Positions 1 to 8,232 of a stretch of 40,326 nucleotides of DNA are shown one piece after another; positions within the stretch are counted from its first letter, which is position 1, and every line of letters begins with the position of its first letter. A program made the translations under genes and the position numbers. Origin of the DNA: an uncultured Lachnospiraceae bacterium. Its GTDB lineage: Bacteria > Bacillota > Clostridia > Lachnospirales > Lachnospiraceae. Below the pieces are notes generated by a model. The model was not told the origin of the DNA, did no database searches, and saw only the letters and a list, made by a program, of their open reading frames with translations. The stretch lies in assembly GCA_948688495.1 (NCBI GenBank), contig CAPQSW010000031.1:1-40326 (forward strand), read 5' to 3'.

Positions 1-55
1 CCTTTATTCCTTTTGCAATCTCTCCAATCTGACTTCTGATATAATATGACTCCAT
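1..55 (-). CDS. Partial CDS, first 18 codons of an unidentified protein
   Basis: An ATG at 53-55 on the minus strand opens a frame that runs off the left edge of the window; it begins MESYYIRSQIGEIAKGIK. A GAGGGTG ribosome binding site lies 5-6 bases before it, and the preceding gene stops 14 bases upstream, so this is very probably the next gene of the same operon. Eighteen residues are too few to name a family. Its position after a cytidylyltransferase and an SDR suggests a further step of the same nucleotide-sugar or polyol pathway, but that is inference only. Confidence 0.6.
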   Translation of the reverse strand, partial: MESYYIRSQIGEIAKGIK

Positions 56-69
56 CTTCACCCTCATTC

Positions 70-1089
70 TTACTGTATCTGCGCGTCAGCACCTGTCTCG
101 CGCAGAATCTGTATGGATCTCTGAATGCCTTCCTCAATTGTGCAGGCCGGCTGCCATCCCAAAGCTTTGAGCGCGCTGTTATCCACAATCTGCTCTTTAA
201 TGGGTGAAGCTTCCGCCTGCTCAGTCCCGGTTGGCAGGTGCATCTCCACCCGGCTCCCTCCATGTCTGGCACAAAACTCTGCGAAAGCTCTCACCGTACA
301 GCTCTCGTCCGAAGAAATCCCGTAAACCACATCGTTTTCCCCGCTTGTCAGAACGCTCAGCAGCCCTGACGCGCAGTCAGCCACATAGGAAAAACTCCGC
401 ATCTGCTCTCCCGCACTGTACATCTCAATGGTTTCTCCACGCGCAGCCGCCGCGATAAACTGCGTTGCAGCCCGGTTGTCATGTCCTGCCGCATTGGCTC
501 CGAAGCTATGACATGGTCTGGCAATCACCACATCCGTCCCGTATTCCTGATGATAGGAAAGACACAGTGTCTCCGCCGTTCTTTTTCCCATAGGATAGCA
601 GGCCCGCACTGACAGATGATCCACCTCTTCCTGGGCCTCCCCGGATGATACATATAAAACACGGCAGCCGGAATGCCTTTCCGCCATCTTCAGAACCCGG
701 TATGTCCCGATCACATTGGCAAGCAGCACCTCCACAGGCGTCTCCCGGAATGCCTTCGGATGCCCGTAGCCCGCCGCATGGATCATATAGTCAAAAGGCG
801 TATCTGTATCCATGACCGTTACATCTTCTTCAATGAATGCCAGCCGTCCTTCACATGCATCTCCAAACCGATTCCGCAGCCGCTCTTTACTCCGGCCCGC
901 CGCGTATATCATAATTCCCGCATCCATTTTCTCATCTGCATATAAAAAGCAGTCGGTTATAAAGGAACCGATCAGCCCCGATGCGCCCAAAACCAATACG
1001 CTCTTATTCTCAAACACATGAAAATTTACGGTATGTGCGATTGCCGCCTCTATACTCTCACGATATACCCCGCATTCCAAATACCTCAT
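70..1089 (-). CDS. NAD-dependent epimerase/dehydratase (extended SDR)
   Basis: This is an extended short-chain dehydrogenase/reductase of about 339 residues. The N-terminal dinucleotide-binding motif reads VLVLGASGLIGSF, and the catalytic Tyr-x3-Lys is seen as YPMGK. The family works on nucleotide-activated sugars in the cytoplasm. An ATG at 1098 gives three more residues, but GAGGGG abuts that codon directly, so the ATG at 1089 (9 bases after the site) is the better start. The gene lies 24 bases after the IspD/TarI-type cytidylyltransferase gene, so the two probably make or modify one CDP-linked product; TarI is similarly paired with a reductase (TarJ), though of a different family. The substrate cannot be told from sequence alone. 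Confidence 0.85.
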   Translation of the reverse strand: MRYLECGVYRESIEAAIAHTVNFHVFENKSVLVLGASGLIGSFITDCFLYADEKMDAGIMIYAAGRSKERLRNRFGDACEGRLAFIEEDVTVMDTDTPFDYMIHAAGYGHPKAFRETPVEVLLANVIGTYRVLKMAERHSGCRVLYVSSGEAQEEVDHLSVRACYPMGKRTAETLCLSYHQEYGTDVVIARPCHSFGANAAGHDNRAATQFIAAAARGETIEMYSAGEQMRSFSYVADCASGLLSVLTSGENDVVYGISSDESCTVRAFAEFCARHGGSRVEMHLPTGTEQAEASPIKEQIVDNSALKALGWQPACTIEEGIQRSIQILRETGADAQIQ

Positions 1090-1113
1090 ACTGACCATCC
1101 CCTCACAGCTGTT

Positions 1114-1827
1114 TTATTCTTTGAGCCATTCCGCCCGCTTCGCCAGCAGCAATGCTTTAAAGATATCAATATCCTCCACGGTGGTCAGCTTTAAGTTTTT
1201 CTCTGATCCTTTGGAAAAGTGAACCTCCTCACCCATCTGGATCGCAAGCATGCAGGAAGCCGTTGAGTCCGTGATGCCTTGAGCCAGCGCCCTCTCATGC
1301 AGTTCCCGGAGTTTTCCTGCCCGAAACCCCTGCGGCGTCTGCGTCCGCTTCAGATGATCCCGGTTAAACACCTGATTGGAAGATTTCTGGTTTTCCGTCA
1401 CCAGCATTACTTCCGCACACGGAATGCATGCGATGGCCGACCCATGTTCCACGGTCTTACTGATACAGTCAGATATGATCTCCGCCGATACCATTGGCCT
1501 TATTGCATCGTGAACCAGCACAATGTCTTCCGCCCCATGATTGCGCCCGATTTCTTCCAGACCACGGTAAATGGAATTTTGTCCGCAGTCTCCGCCTTTC
1601 ACAATGGCGCTCACCTTCGTCAGGTTAAACTGCCGCACATAAGCCCACAGTACCTGCTCCCAGCCTTCAATACATACCACCACAATCTCATCTATTGCCG
1701 GATGCTGCTGGAATGCCTCCAGGGTATAAATGATAACCGGTTTTTCGTTTACCGTGAGAAACTGTTTCGGTATGTCCTGATGCATACGGTTTCCACTTCC
1801 CCCGGCAATGATCATCGCTATGTTCAT
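1114..1827 (-). CDS. IspD/TarI-family cytidylyltransferase
   Basis: The 237-residue protein has the family's usual length. It shows the CTP-binding loop IIAGGSGNRMHQDIPKQF, the metal/substrate motif VHDAIRPMV, and a C-terminal RTQTPQGF segment, all typical of the IspD/TarI family that transfers CMP from CTP to a sugar or polyol phosphate. IspD makes 4-diphosphocytidyl-methylerythritol; TarI-type members make CDP-ribitol and related activated alditols for surface polymers. Because it sits in a glycan cluster next to an SDR and not with other isoprenoid genes, a TarI-like role is favoured, but this is contextual. AAGGGAG precedes the ATG by about 6 bases. Confidence 0.85.
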   Translation of the reverse strand: MNIAMIIAGGSGNRMHQDIPKQFLTVNEKPVIIYTLEAFQQHPAIDEIVVVCIEGWEQVLWAYVRQFNLTKVSAIVKGGDCGQNSIYRGLEEIGRNHGAEDIVLVHDAIRPMVSAEIISDCISKTVEHGSAIACIPCAEVMLVTENQKSSNQVFNRDHLKRTQTPQGFRAGKLRELHERALAQGITDSTASCMLAIQMGEEVHFSKGSEKNLKLTTVEDIDIFKALLLAKRAEWLKE

Positions 1828-1929
1828 TTTTTCTCCCTTTCCGCTCTGCCTCTCCGCACAGTCTCACATACAGCGGTGCATGACAGGCAGCGCCAGACAC
1901 AACTCCCGTTTCTCTTTCTCCGTAAACGA

Positions 1930-3072
1930 TCACTCAGGAAGCCTCACCGCCGGGCAGTCCGAAATGAGAAAGAGCTGCTCCCTGCTGCATCTTTCCCCTA
2001 TGTGGGCCGCAATCTCCGCCGACACCGCCCCGTCCAGCACGGAAATGAGGATGCCCGTGTCCGGCCCAATCTCCGCTTCCTCCAGACTAAGGACCGGGAT
2101 GTCCGCCGTGCCTTTGTCTGTCACGATGTGGCCTTTGTGCTTCCAGCCCTTGTAGGCGAAGTAATAACCCAGGTTCCTGCCGCACACACCCGCGCCATAT
2201 ATATAGATATCTGCATGGTTTTGGTAAAAAATCTCCAGACTGTTGCAGACATTTTTTCCCATTCCCTCAACATAAAACTGATTTTCAAGATATCTGGTAA
2301 TCCACTCTGTCGGATATAACGCCTCTTCTTTCAAATATTCCAGTGTCTCCAGCATATGTACAAATCCTGTATTTCTGATCAACACCGCTTTCTTTTTGAG
2401 AAGGGGCATGCCATACCTGCGAATTAGTTCACTGGACATGCTATAACATGGGTTTTCATTACGTTTAAGCCGGATCTGAAATAAGTCTATGTATGACTTT
2501 CCTCTAAACCCATTCTCTTTAAGCCGCTTATTAATCTCCAGCTCAAAACGCACTATGGCCTCCCGAAAATTCCTTGGATATTCCAACTCCTCCCAAAAAT
2601 ATCGGAATATTTCGCTGGCAATTATTTTTTTATCAAATGCCATAAAATAGCTGTGTATATGTGCCTCAAACACATAGGTCGGATTCCTGTACTCTCCTGC
2701 CTCCTGCCCCGTGATCCCCCAGAAATCGCAGTCTGTCTCTTCCATCAGGCGGAAGGTATCCTCTATCGGGTAAAAGAATCCGAAAAAGGAGTCATTGACC
2801 AGCAGAAGCTCATCGTACTTCCCCACTTCCTCCCAGCCAAGATAGCTGCAGATCACGTCCTTATAGGCGCCCGAATCATAACCTTTGTTTTCCCGGTAAA
2901 AGATCCAGTCCGCGCAGGCGTCTGCACAGGCCTTTCCTTCCACGATCTGGTCATAGTTGCAGACCAGACAGAGCTTCACGCCGCACGCTTTCAGGGCCTG
3001 CAGCGCTCTTCCTATGTACTCATGGATCTTTTTTTCCTTATTGTAGGTCAGGTATATGCACAGACGCTCCAC
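1930..3072 (-). CDS. RgpF-like glycan synthesis protein with C-terminal Rossmann-like module
   Basis: About 380 residues. The N-terminal two thirds resemble the rhamnan synthesis protein F family (RgpF), putative glycosyltransferases acting on rhamnose-rich polymers; typical segments are FYRENKGYDSGAYKD (about residues 58-72) and LLVNDSFFGFF (about 90-100). From about residue 289 a separate module begins with IYIYGAGVCGRN, a dinucleotide-binding-like turn that recurs in many proteins of this cluster. The frame is open to 3282, but a GTG at 3072 with AAGGAGG six bases upstream is clearly the start, because the extra 70 residues only shadow the preceding gene. The gene therefore overlaps the upstream glycosyltransferase gene by 35 bases, suggesting translational coupling. 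Confidence 0.8.
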   Translation of the reverse strand: MERLCIYLTYNKEKKIHEYIGRALQALKACGVKLCLVCNYDQIVEGKACADACADWIFYRENKGYDSGAYKDVICSYLGWEEVGKYDELLLVNDSFFGFFYPIEDTFRLMEETDCDFWGITGQEAGEYRNPTYVFEAHIHSYFMAFDKKIIASEIFRYFWEELEYPRNFREAIVRFELEINKRLKENGFRGKSYIDLFQIRLKRNENPCYSMSSELIRRYGMPLLKKKAVLIRNTGFVHMLETLEYLKEEALYPTEWITRYLENQFYVEGMGKNVCNSLEIFYQNHADIYIYGAGVCGRNLGYYFAYKGWKHKGHIVTDKGTADIPVLSLEEAEIGPDTGILISVLDGAVSAEIAAHIGERCSREQLFLISDCPAVRLPE

Positions 3073-4489
3073 CCTTTCCTCCTTCCTGCCTGCGGTTCCA
3101 TTGCCGCCTGGTTTCCCCGATTTCCCTTTCCAGGTTTTCTCCGAAAGTCTCCATCGAAAAATATTGTTCGTAAGTTTTCCGGGCAGCCGTCCGCATTTCC
3201 TGCAGCCCGCCGCAATGAGCAATGATTCGCTGCATCCTCTCCGCCAGCGTTTCCACATCATCAGCCGGCACGACAAATCCATTCACCCCGTCCTGGATGT
3301 AACCGGCTATTCCTGTCCTGTCGGTTGTGATGCAGAGTTTCCCATACATCATCGCTTCCGTGACCGTGATAGATACGGTTTCTTCATAAGAAGCACAGAC
3401 AATCACATCAATCTCCGAAAACATCTGGTGGATTTCCTTTCTTGTCCGCTCTCCCCAAATCGTGACGGCATCATTTTCCGCCGCCATGCTCTCTATTCTC
3501 TCATAATAAGCTTTGTCATCCGTCTTTCCAACCACCCAGAACTGCGCCTGACTGCCGCGCCTTATGAGGTCAGCCGCCTTTAAGAAAATTTCCTGTCCCT
3601 TCAACGGGTAAATCGCTCCAATCAAGGCAAACGTCACTTTTTTATTCTTTGTCTCCCCGCATGTATTTCCCATATCCGGAATCCCAAAAGGCAGTATTTC
3701 CGGCCGTCTGTCCGGGTACACCTGATTAAAATATTTCCGGGCGTTTTTGCTGACTGTACAAATGCGAATATCTGCAAACCGATTTCCGTCCAGACTGTCC
3801 GGATACCGCTGCGTTATTTTCTGATACAGGAGCGGCGCTTCATGGATCCACCAGAGCACCGGCCGCATTCTGCTTATTTCGCAAGCGCACTCCATCATCT
3901 GCAGGGTATTTACCACCACAGCCCGGAACTGTCTGATCCATTTCCTCTCAGCTTCACACAGATATGGCAGTACCGGGTCAAGAACTACCGTCACTCCCTG
4001 TGAAACAACCTCTCTTACAAATTGTTCATTCCCCTCCGGCGCCGCCAATACCACCTGAATACCTCTTTGTTTAAGCGCTCTTGCCGCATACACGGCAGCG
4101 AGAGACCCGCCGTTATAATTCAGACTTGTTGACAGGATCAGCACATCTCCCCCGGCGCTGTCCTGCCCCAGATCCGGCTCCGGCAGCATTCCGTTTTCGC
4201 GGCCCTGCTCTGCCCAGAAACGTTCCCAAAGGACAATCCTGTCTCTGGCAATCCCAAGTCCGGTCAGCTGTTCATATATCTCGCGTCCATAAATACTCAT
4301 AATGACTATTTTTTCGCAGACTGTCGTCTTTATGGCATCCGGGGGAATCACGGTGACACCGTCTATCTGCTGATTCCACAGGGCCGGGTTATTGTCCAAG
4401 AACGCAGTAATTTCAACCTCCGAAAGTGCACGCAGCTTCTCTCTCTGTTCCCTATAATAATTGCCCGCTCCAAATATAACAGCCGTCAT
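3038..4489 (-). CDS. GT4-type glycosyltransferase with N-terminal Rossmann-like module
   Basis: The 483-residue protein has two parts. Residues 1 to about 100 begin MTAVIFGAGNYYREQ and form the small Rossmann-like module found throughout the cluster. From about residue 112 a GT-B glycosyltransferase of family 4 follows: its first strand is ILSTSLNYNGGSLAAVYAARA, and the C-terminal nucleotide-sugar site includes ASYEETVSITVTEAMMYGK, which fits the E-x7-E pattern. It should transfer a sugar from a nucleotide donor in the cytoplasm; donor and acceptor are not predictable. GGGGAG precedes the ATG. Its 3' end overlaps the RgpF-like gene, so the two products may act in sequence. Confidence 0.88.
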   Translation of the reverse strand: MTAVIFGAGNYYREQREKLRALSEVEITAFLDNNPALWNQQIDGVTVIPPDAIKTTVCEKIVIMSIYGREIYEQLTGLGIARDRIVLWERFWAEQGRENGMLPEPDLGQDSAGGDVLILSTSLNYNGGSLAAVYAARALKQRGIQVVLAAPEGNEQFVREVVSQGVTVVLDPVLPYLCEAERKWIRQFRAVVVNTLQMMECACEISRMRPVLWWIHEAPLLYQKITQRYPDSLDGNRFADIRICTVSKNARKYFNQVYPDRRPEILPFGIPDMGNTCGETKNKKVTFALIGAIYPLKGQEIFLKAADLIRRGSQAQFWVVGKTDDKAYYERIESMAAENDAVTIWGERTRKEIHQMFSEIDVIVCASYEETVSITVTEAMMYGKLCITTDRTGIAGYIQDGVNGFVVPADDVETLAERMQRIIAHCGGLQEMRTAARKTYEQYFSMETFGENLEREIGETRRQWNRRQEGGKGGASVHIPDLQ

Positions 4490-4550
4490 GCCACTGCTCC
4501 CCTAATCGTACTGTACTGCTTAAAGCTGCTTCGCCTCACAGCTTCACGCC

Positions 4551-4572
4551 TGAGCCAGTCTTCTCTGGCTCA
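4551..4572 (-). other. Perfect inverted repeat at the end of a glycosyltransferase gene
   Basis: TGAGCCAG and CTGGCTCA form a perfect 8-base-pair stem around a 6-base loop. The stem includes the TGA stop of the GT2 gene, and a second inverted repeat (AAGCTG/CAGCTT, 4523-4544) follows in the otherwise empty gap before the next gene. No run of T follows on the transcribed strand, so this does not look like a standard intrinsic terminator. It could stabilise or punctuate the long transcript. Function is not established. Confidence 0.35.
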
Positions 4573-5298
4573 TATGCGCACAAGCAGTCTGCCCGCCAGC
4601 TCTCTCAATGAAATCAGTCTGTGATAGCAGGCAATGAAGGCGGCTTCCTTTTCCGACAGCGCCAGATTGCTGCACGCGCCTCCTGTCCTGAAATTGGCAA
4701 TCACATCTCTGATCTGTGTAAACGTAACCTGTCCTGTCCTGTACAGCCTGCACATAAGCTCATAATCATCCGCAATTTTAAACGTAGTCAGAAACATGCC
4801 AAAGTCGCAGTAAACCCTTCTCGTAACAAAACAGGTAGGATGCGGTATCATCTGTTTTTTTAAGTCCTCATGGCTGTTCTTTAAAACGCCTCTCTCGCGG
4901 CCGCCCTCAAGCAGTCTGCAATACCCATAGAGAACCTGATATTTATCGGCGGACATGTGTGAGACTATGCTTTCCACTGCATTCGGCTCATAAAAATCAT
5001 CGCTGTTAATGATACCGATCAGTTCCCCGCCAGACAGTCTGATACCTTTATTCATGGCGTCATAAATCCCCTTGTCCTTCTCGCTGACATACTTCATCCT
5101 GCCTTGAAAACGCGGCAGATACCCTCTGATAATATCCAGTGTCCCATCGGTGGATCCGCCGTCCACCACTATGTACTCTATATCTTTATACGTCTGGTTT
5201 AAGACGCTCTCTATCGTCTGGCCTATCGTTCCCGCGCTGTTTAAGCAGGGCGTTATGATAGACACTTTCGTCGTCCTCTCCACGGTGCACGATGTCAT
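4570..5298 (-). CDS. GT2 family glycosyltransferase
   Basis: The 242-residue protein is a compact GT-A fold glycosyltransferase. The N-terminal strand VSIITPCLNSAGTIGQTIES, the segment VVDGGSTDGT and the metal-binding site IINSDDFYEP are all present, as in WcaA/WcaE-like enzymes of exopolysaccharide clusters. No membrane segment is seen. It should add one sugar from a nucleotide donor to the growing glycan. The ATG overlaps the TGA of the upstream LicD-type gene (shared ATGA), a sign of translational coupling. An 80-base gap with two inverted repeats separates it from the next gene. Confidence 0.9.
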   Translation of the reverse strand: MTSCTVERTTKVSIITPCLNSAGTIGQTIESVLNQTYKDIEYIVVDGGSTDGTLDIIRGYLPRFQGRMKYVSEKDKGIYDAMNKGIRLSGGELIGIINSDDFYEPNAVESIVSHMSADKYQVLYGYCRLLEGGRERGVLKNSHEDLKKQMIPHPTCFVTRRVYCDFGMFLTTFKIADDYELMCRLYRTGQVTFTQIRDVIANFRTGGACSNLALSEKEAAFIACYHRLISLRELAGRLLVRI

Positions 5299-6518
5299 TC
5301 CGCTTCCGCTCCCCCTTCATCATGGGTAAGAAATCCCATATCCTCTGGAAACTCCATATAGTTGCCGTACTCATACCTGAGTACACTTTCCATATGATTT
5401 GGCGCCCAGAACGACTTATTTTCATATTTCACTTTTCTGAGCGGCAAAACATCCTCCGTCGGAATCCAGCTTTTAAATGCTTTCATGGCGCCGCCGCCCG
5501 GGTACCCGCCAAAATTATCTATCCCCGGGAAGAAATTATCTGTACGCTCTATGCTTATCATGGGGTTCTTCTTCCATTCTCCCCTTATGAAGTCCACCTT
5601 CTCCTTGTTGTTTTCCAGTTTTTCCGCTGCGGCGTTTACTTCCTCTATCCACTTTCTGTAGTCCTCAATGTTATACTCGTTTTTGTAAAAGTCGAAAACC
5701 CAGAGATCCATCACATAATAGTGTCTGGTTTCCGTGCATTTAGAAACCTGTATAAAACTCGGATACACGTTGAAGATATATTTGTTGGGATATTTCTTTA
5801 ATAGATCGCTTTGCCAAAGCGCCTCCCCGTCCCAATCTAACCAGCAGTCCCCGCAATAAGTCAAAGTTGCACATTTTTCCTGCGCAAACTTCAACACTTT
5901 CTCATAATCCTCTCTGAATAACCCGAAATCAAGGTCGTCATCCCACGGAACAAATCCGCCGTGCCTGACCGCCCCGATCAGATTTCCATATACAAGAAAC
6001 GGTTTCATCTCCAGTTCCCCCAAAAAGTGAAAGAACTGCTCTGCCTCCTCCAGTAACTGATACTGTCTCTCACGCAGCTCACCCTGTGCCGGTTTGAGCG
6101 TCGTAATATCTGCATGCCGTTTCAGATACTGAAGTTGTACCCTCATCTTACGCGTCAAATATCTGTAACTCTCTTTATACAGTCTCTCGCGCTGCGTTTG
6201 ATCCGCAAACAACCTGCCAAGTTCCTCCGGCGTCTGCTCACTTTTCTCAAACATCCCATATACGAGAAAATCCTCTACCCCGGCTTGTTCAAGCTGTCTG
6301 CATACCTGCAGGCAGAAATCCAGCTTCAAGCAGATGACTATCATATAATCCTGATGTATCTCCATCAATTTTTCGAAGGAAATGACTTCCTTACCGCATA
6401 CTGTTTTTACTTCATCGTTTTTCACCGTATTGTCGCAGAAACAGAAAACATTTTCTTCCCCAAAAAACGAATACGCCTTCTGCCCAAAAAATCCACTTCC
6501 AAATAATATCAGCTTCAT
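5295..6518 (-). CDS. LicD-family phosphotransferase with N-terminal Rossmann-like module
   Basis: The 407-residue protein begins MKLILFGSGFFGQKAYSF, the recurring module (residues 1 to about 95). From about residue 155 it is a LicD/fukutin-type nucleotidyltransferase-fold enzyme, recognised by GNLIGAVRHGGFVPWDDDLD (179-198), where the Asp cluster binds metal. LicD proteins move phosphocholine, or in other members a different phospho-group, from a CDP carrier onto a sugar. No licA, licB or licC is in the window, so phosphocholine is not assured. The IspD/TarI-type cytidylyltransferase five genes downstream could supply a CDP-alditol donor instead. AAAGGAGATCACC precedes the ATG and matches the 16S anti-Shine-Dalgarno region well. 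Confidence 0.88.
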   Translation of the reverse strand: MKLILFGSGFFGQKAYSFFGEENVFCFCDNTVKNDEVKTVCGKEVISFEKLMEIHQDYMIVICLKLDFCLQVCRQLEQAGVEDFLVYGMFEKSEQTPEELGRLFADQTQRERLYKESYRYLTRKMRVQLQYLKRHADITTLKPAQGELRERQYQLLEEAEQFFHFLGELEMKPFLVYGNLIGAVRHGGFVPWDDDLDFGLFREDYEKVLKFAQEKCATLTYCGDCWLDWDGEALWQSDLLKKYPNKYIFNVYPSFIQVSKCTETRHYYVMDLWVFDFYKNEYNIEDYRKWIEEVNAAAEKLENNKEKVDFIRGEWKKNPMISIERTDNFFPGIDNFGGYPGGGAMKAFKSWIPTEDVLPLRKVKYENKSFWAPNHMESVLRYEYGNYMEFPEDMGFLTHDEGGAEAE

Positions 6519-6550
6519 TCAGGTGATCTCCTTTCCTTCCGTCCGAACAT

Positions 6551-7027
6551 TTATACCTCGCACAGAATATCTTCCAGCGAAATGACCGGGCAGTCCACCT
6601 TCTCCGAAAGCTTTTCTTCAATCTCCGCATAGTAGGTAATGGCCGTCACCACAATGGCATCCACCTCTTCCAAATCCTCATCCACGGATACGGTCTGCAC
6701 ACCGCTGTACATTTCACTTGCATTTTTATCAATGCCATAGGACACAGTAACCGAAGTTCCCTTCAATTCATTCACCAGCGTTTCTCCCGCATAACTCATG
6801 CCGTATATGGCGATCTTTTGAATCCCGTTTTTCTCAAAATAAGAAGCCAGGTTTTTTCCTTCCTGTTTTACTCTCACCCACTCGTTCATCATCAAATACA
6901 GCGCCAGATGCTTGTCCCTGTAGGTGCGCACGACCTCAAGCCTGTCTTTCGATGCTTTACCCACGATGCCTGCTCCAACCGCAGCCCCCGTTAATGCCGA
7001 TAAAACAGATAATACTAGTTTTTTCAT
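6551..7027 (-). CDS. Membrane-anchored stand-alone Rossmann-like module, unknown function
   Basis: The 158-residue protein is not recognised as a named family. Residues 3-23 form a hydrophobic, Ala/Gly-rich segment that could anchor the protein in the membrane, followed by a short helical linker and then IQKIAIYGMSYAGETLVNEL, the same strand-turn-helix seen at the start of many enzymes in this cluster. There is no catalytic domain attached. GGAGGG precedes the ATG. It lies between a GT4 gene and the LicD-type gene. A scaffold or sensor that shares a ligand with the fused modules is conceivable, but nothing in the sequence proves it. Confidence 0.75.
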   Translation of the reverse strand: MKKLVLSVLSALTGAAVGAGIVGKASKDRLEVVRTYRDKHLALYLMMNEWVRVKQEGKNLASYFEKNGIQKIAIYGMSYAGETLVNELKGTSVTVSYGIDKNASEMYSGVQTVSVDEDLEEVDAIVVTAITYYAEIEEKLSEKVDCPVISLEDILCEV

Positions 7028-7056
7028 TGTCTTTCCCTCCTATATACATTTTTCTC

Positions 7057-8226
7057 TCATTGCTGTATCATTTCATAAAACATTTTTCCGTACTTTACGG
7101 CAGATTTAAGTGAATAATGATATCTAGTCTTTTCAACGCCCGCCTCAGAAAACGTCTGCCGCATCAGTTCCGCCAGCTGCTCCGCGTTGTGCGGGTCAAA
7201 AAACGTGCACAAGCGGTCCGCCTGCTCGTGGTGCACTGCGATATCTGACAAAAGCGCCTTTTTACCTAACGTCTTTGCATCTTCCAGTACAGTCCCCCAT
7301 CCTTCAAACAAAGATGGCTGAATAACAGCGACCGCCCCTTTCATCAGCTGGATCTGATCATATTTAGGAACCAGTCCAAGCAGGAAAAGATGCTCCTCCA
7401 AGCCCTGTGCGGCTATATAGTTTCTGACTTCGGCAATGTATTTCCTGCTCCGATAGTCCTGCATATTCCCGGTACAGACGACCTTTATATGCTTGTCACG
7501 CAAAACCGCCCTGCTTAACGCCTCAAAAACAATCATGTGGTTTTTATGCACCCAGAACTGGTTACATACAATAAAGTAATCCCCCTCAATCCCATATTTC
7601 TCCTTGATCTGCCGTATGCCGTTTTTCATTACATCCCGTTTATCCAGCATGGAACAGAAAGGAATCACATATACTCTTTTGCTGTCGTTATGATATCTCT
7701 CCTTAAAATCGCGACAGGCATCCTGGCTGCTGAGTACCAGCCTGTTATGTTTCCGGCTGATTTCATAAAACTCCCTTTCCCTGACCCGGTATTCATTTTT
7801 AGAAAAAAACTGCGGATAATGAACATGCTGGAAATCAGGTATCCACGAAATACTCTTCTTCAAAAGAAAACGCTGGTTGATCCTGCCCTTCGGGAAATAG
7901 GGAAATATGTAGGAAATCCGATAGCGCACTGCCAAATACATTAAATCTGCGTCTAATATATCCCGATCCAGTTCATCCCTGTATAATTTACAGAGCCGGT
8001 AAAAGAGTTTTTTCCTGATATTCTCAGCCTTGATAAAATGTACATTTTTATGTTTTAATAACGTTTTGTATTCTGCCGCGATCTCTCCGCTTCCATACAG
8101 ATATATCGTTAGATTTTCCCTGGCAGGCTGATAACTGAGCAGCTGGGCAATCTGATTTTTGACATAGTAAACTCCGCCCATCCATCCTTTATCATAATTT
8201 GCTAAAAATAATATATTTTTTTTCAT
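7057..8226 (-). CDS. GT4-type glycosyltransferase
   Basis: The 389-residue protein begins MKKNILFLANYDKGWMGGVY, the GT-B acceptor-side strand with the Gly-Gly loop. The C-terminal half has the donor-binding segment SLFEGWGTVLEDAKTLGKK with the E-x7-E spacing, and a preceding VVCTGNMQDY strand typical of GT4 retaining glycosyltransferases. No membrane helix is seen. It should act at the cytoplasmic face on a lipid- or protein-linked acceptor. GAGGAAC precedes the ATG. It follows an SDR gene by 6 bases. Confidence 0.9.
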   Translation of the reverse strand: MKKNILFLANYDKGWMGGVYYVKNQIAQLLSYQPARENLTIYLYGSGEIAAEYKTLLKHKNVHFIKAENIRKKLFYRLCKLYRDELDRDILDADLMYLAVRYRISYIFPYFPKGRINQRFLLKKSISWIPDFQHVHYPQFFSKNEYRVREREFYEISRKHNRLVLSSQDACRDFKERYHNDSKRVYVIPFCSMLDKRDVMKNGIRQIKEKYGIEGDYFIVCNQFWVHKNHMIVFEALSRAVLRDKHIKVVCTGNMQDYRSRKYIAEVRNYIAAQGLEEHLFLLGLVPKYDQIQLMKGAVAVIQPSLFEGWGTVLEDAKTLGKKALLSDIAVHHEQADRLCTFFDPHNAEQLAELMRQTFSEAGVEKTRYHYSLKSAVKYGKMFYEMIQQ

Positions 8227-8232
8227 AGTTCC

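Noticed and set aside
1279..2319. Long plus-strand open frame of 346 codons
   Set aside because: It is antisense to the cytidylyltransferase and RgpF-like genes, has no ribosome binding site, and its translation is rich in His, Arg and Pro with no family features. The same applies to the other plus-strand frames in the window.
5295..6518. Calling a phosphocholine (lic) pathway
   Set aside because: Only the LicD-type transferase is present; no choline kinase, transporter or LicC-type gene was found, and LicD relatives move other phospho-groups as well.
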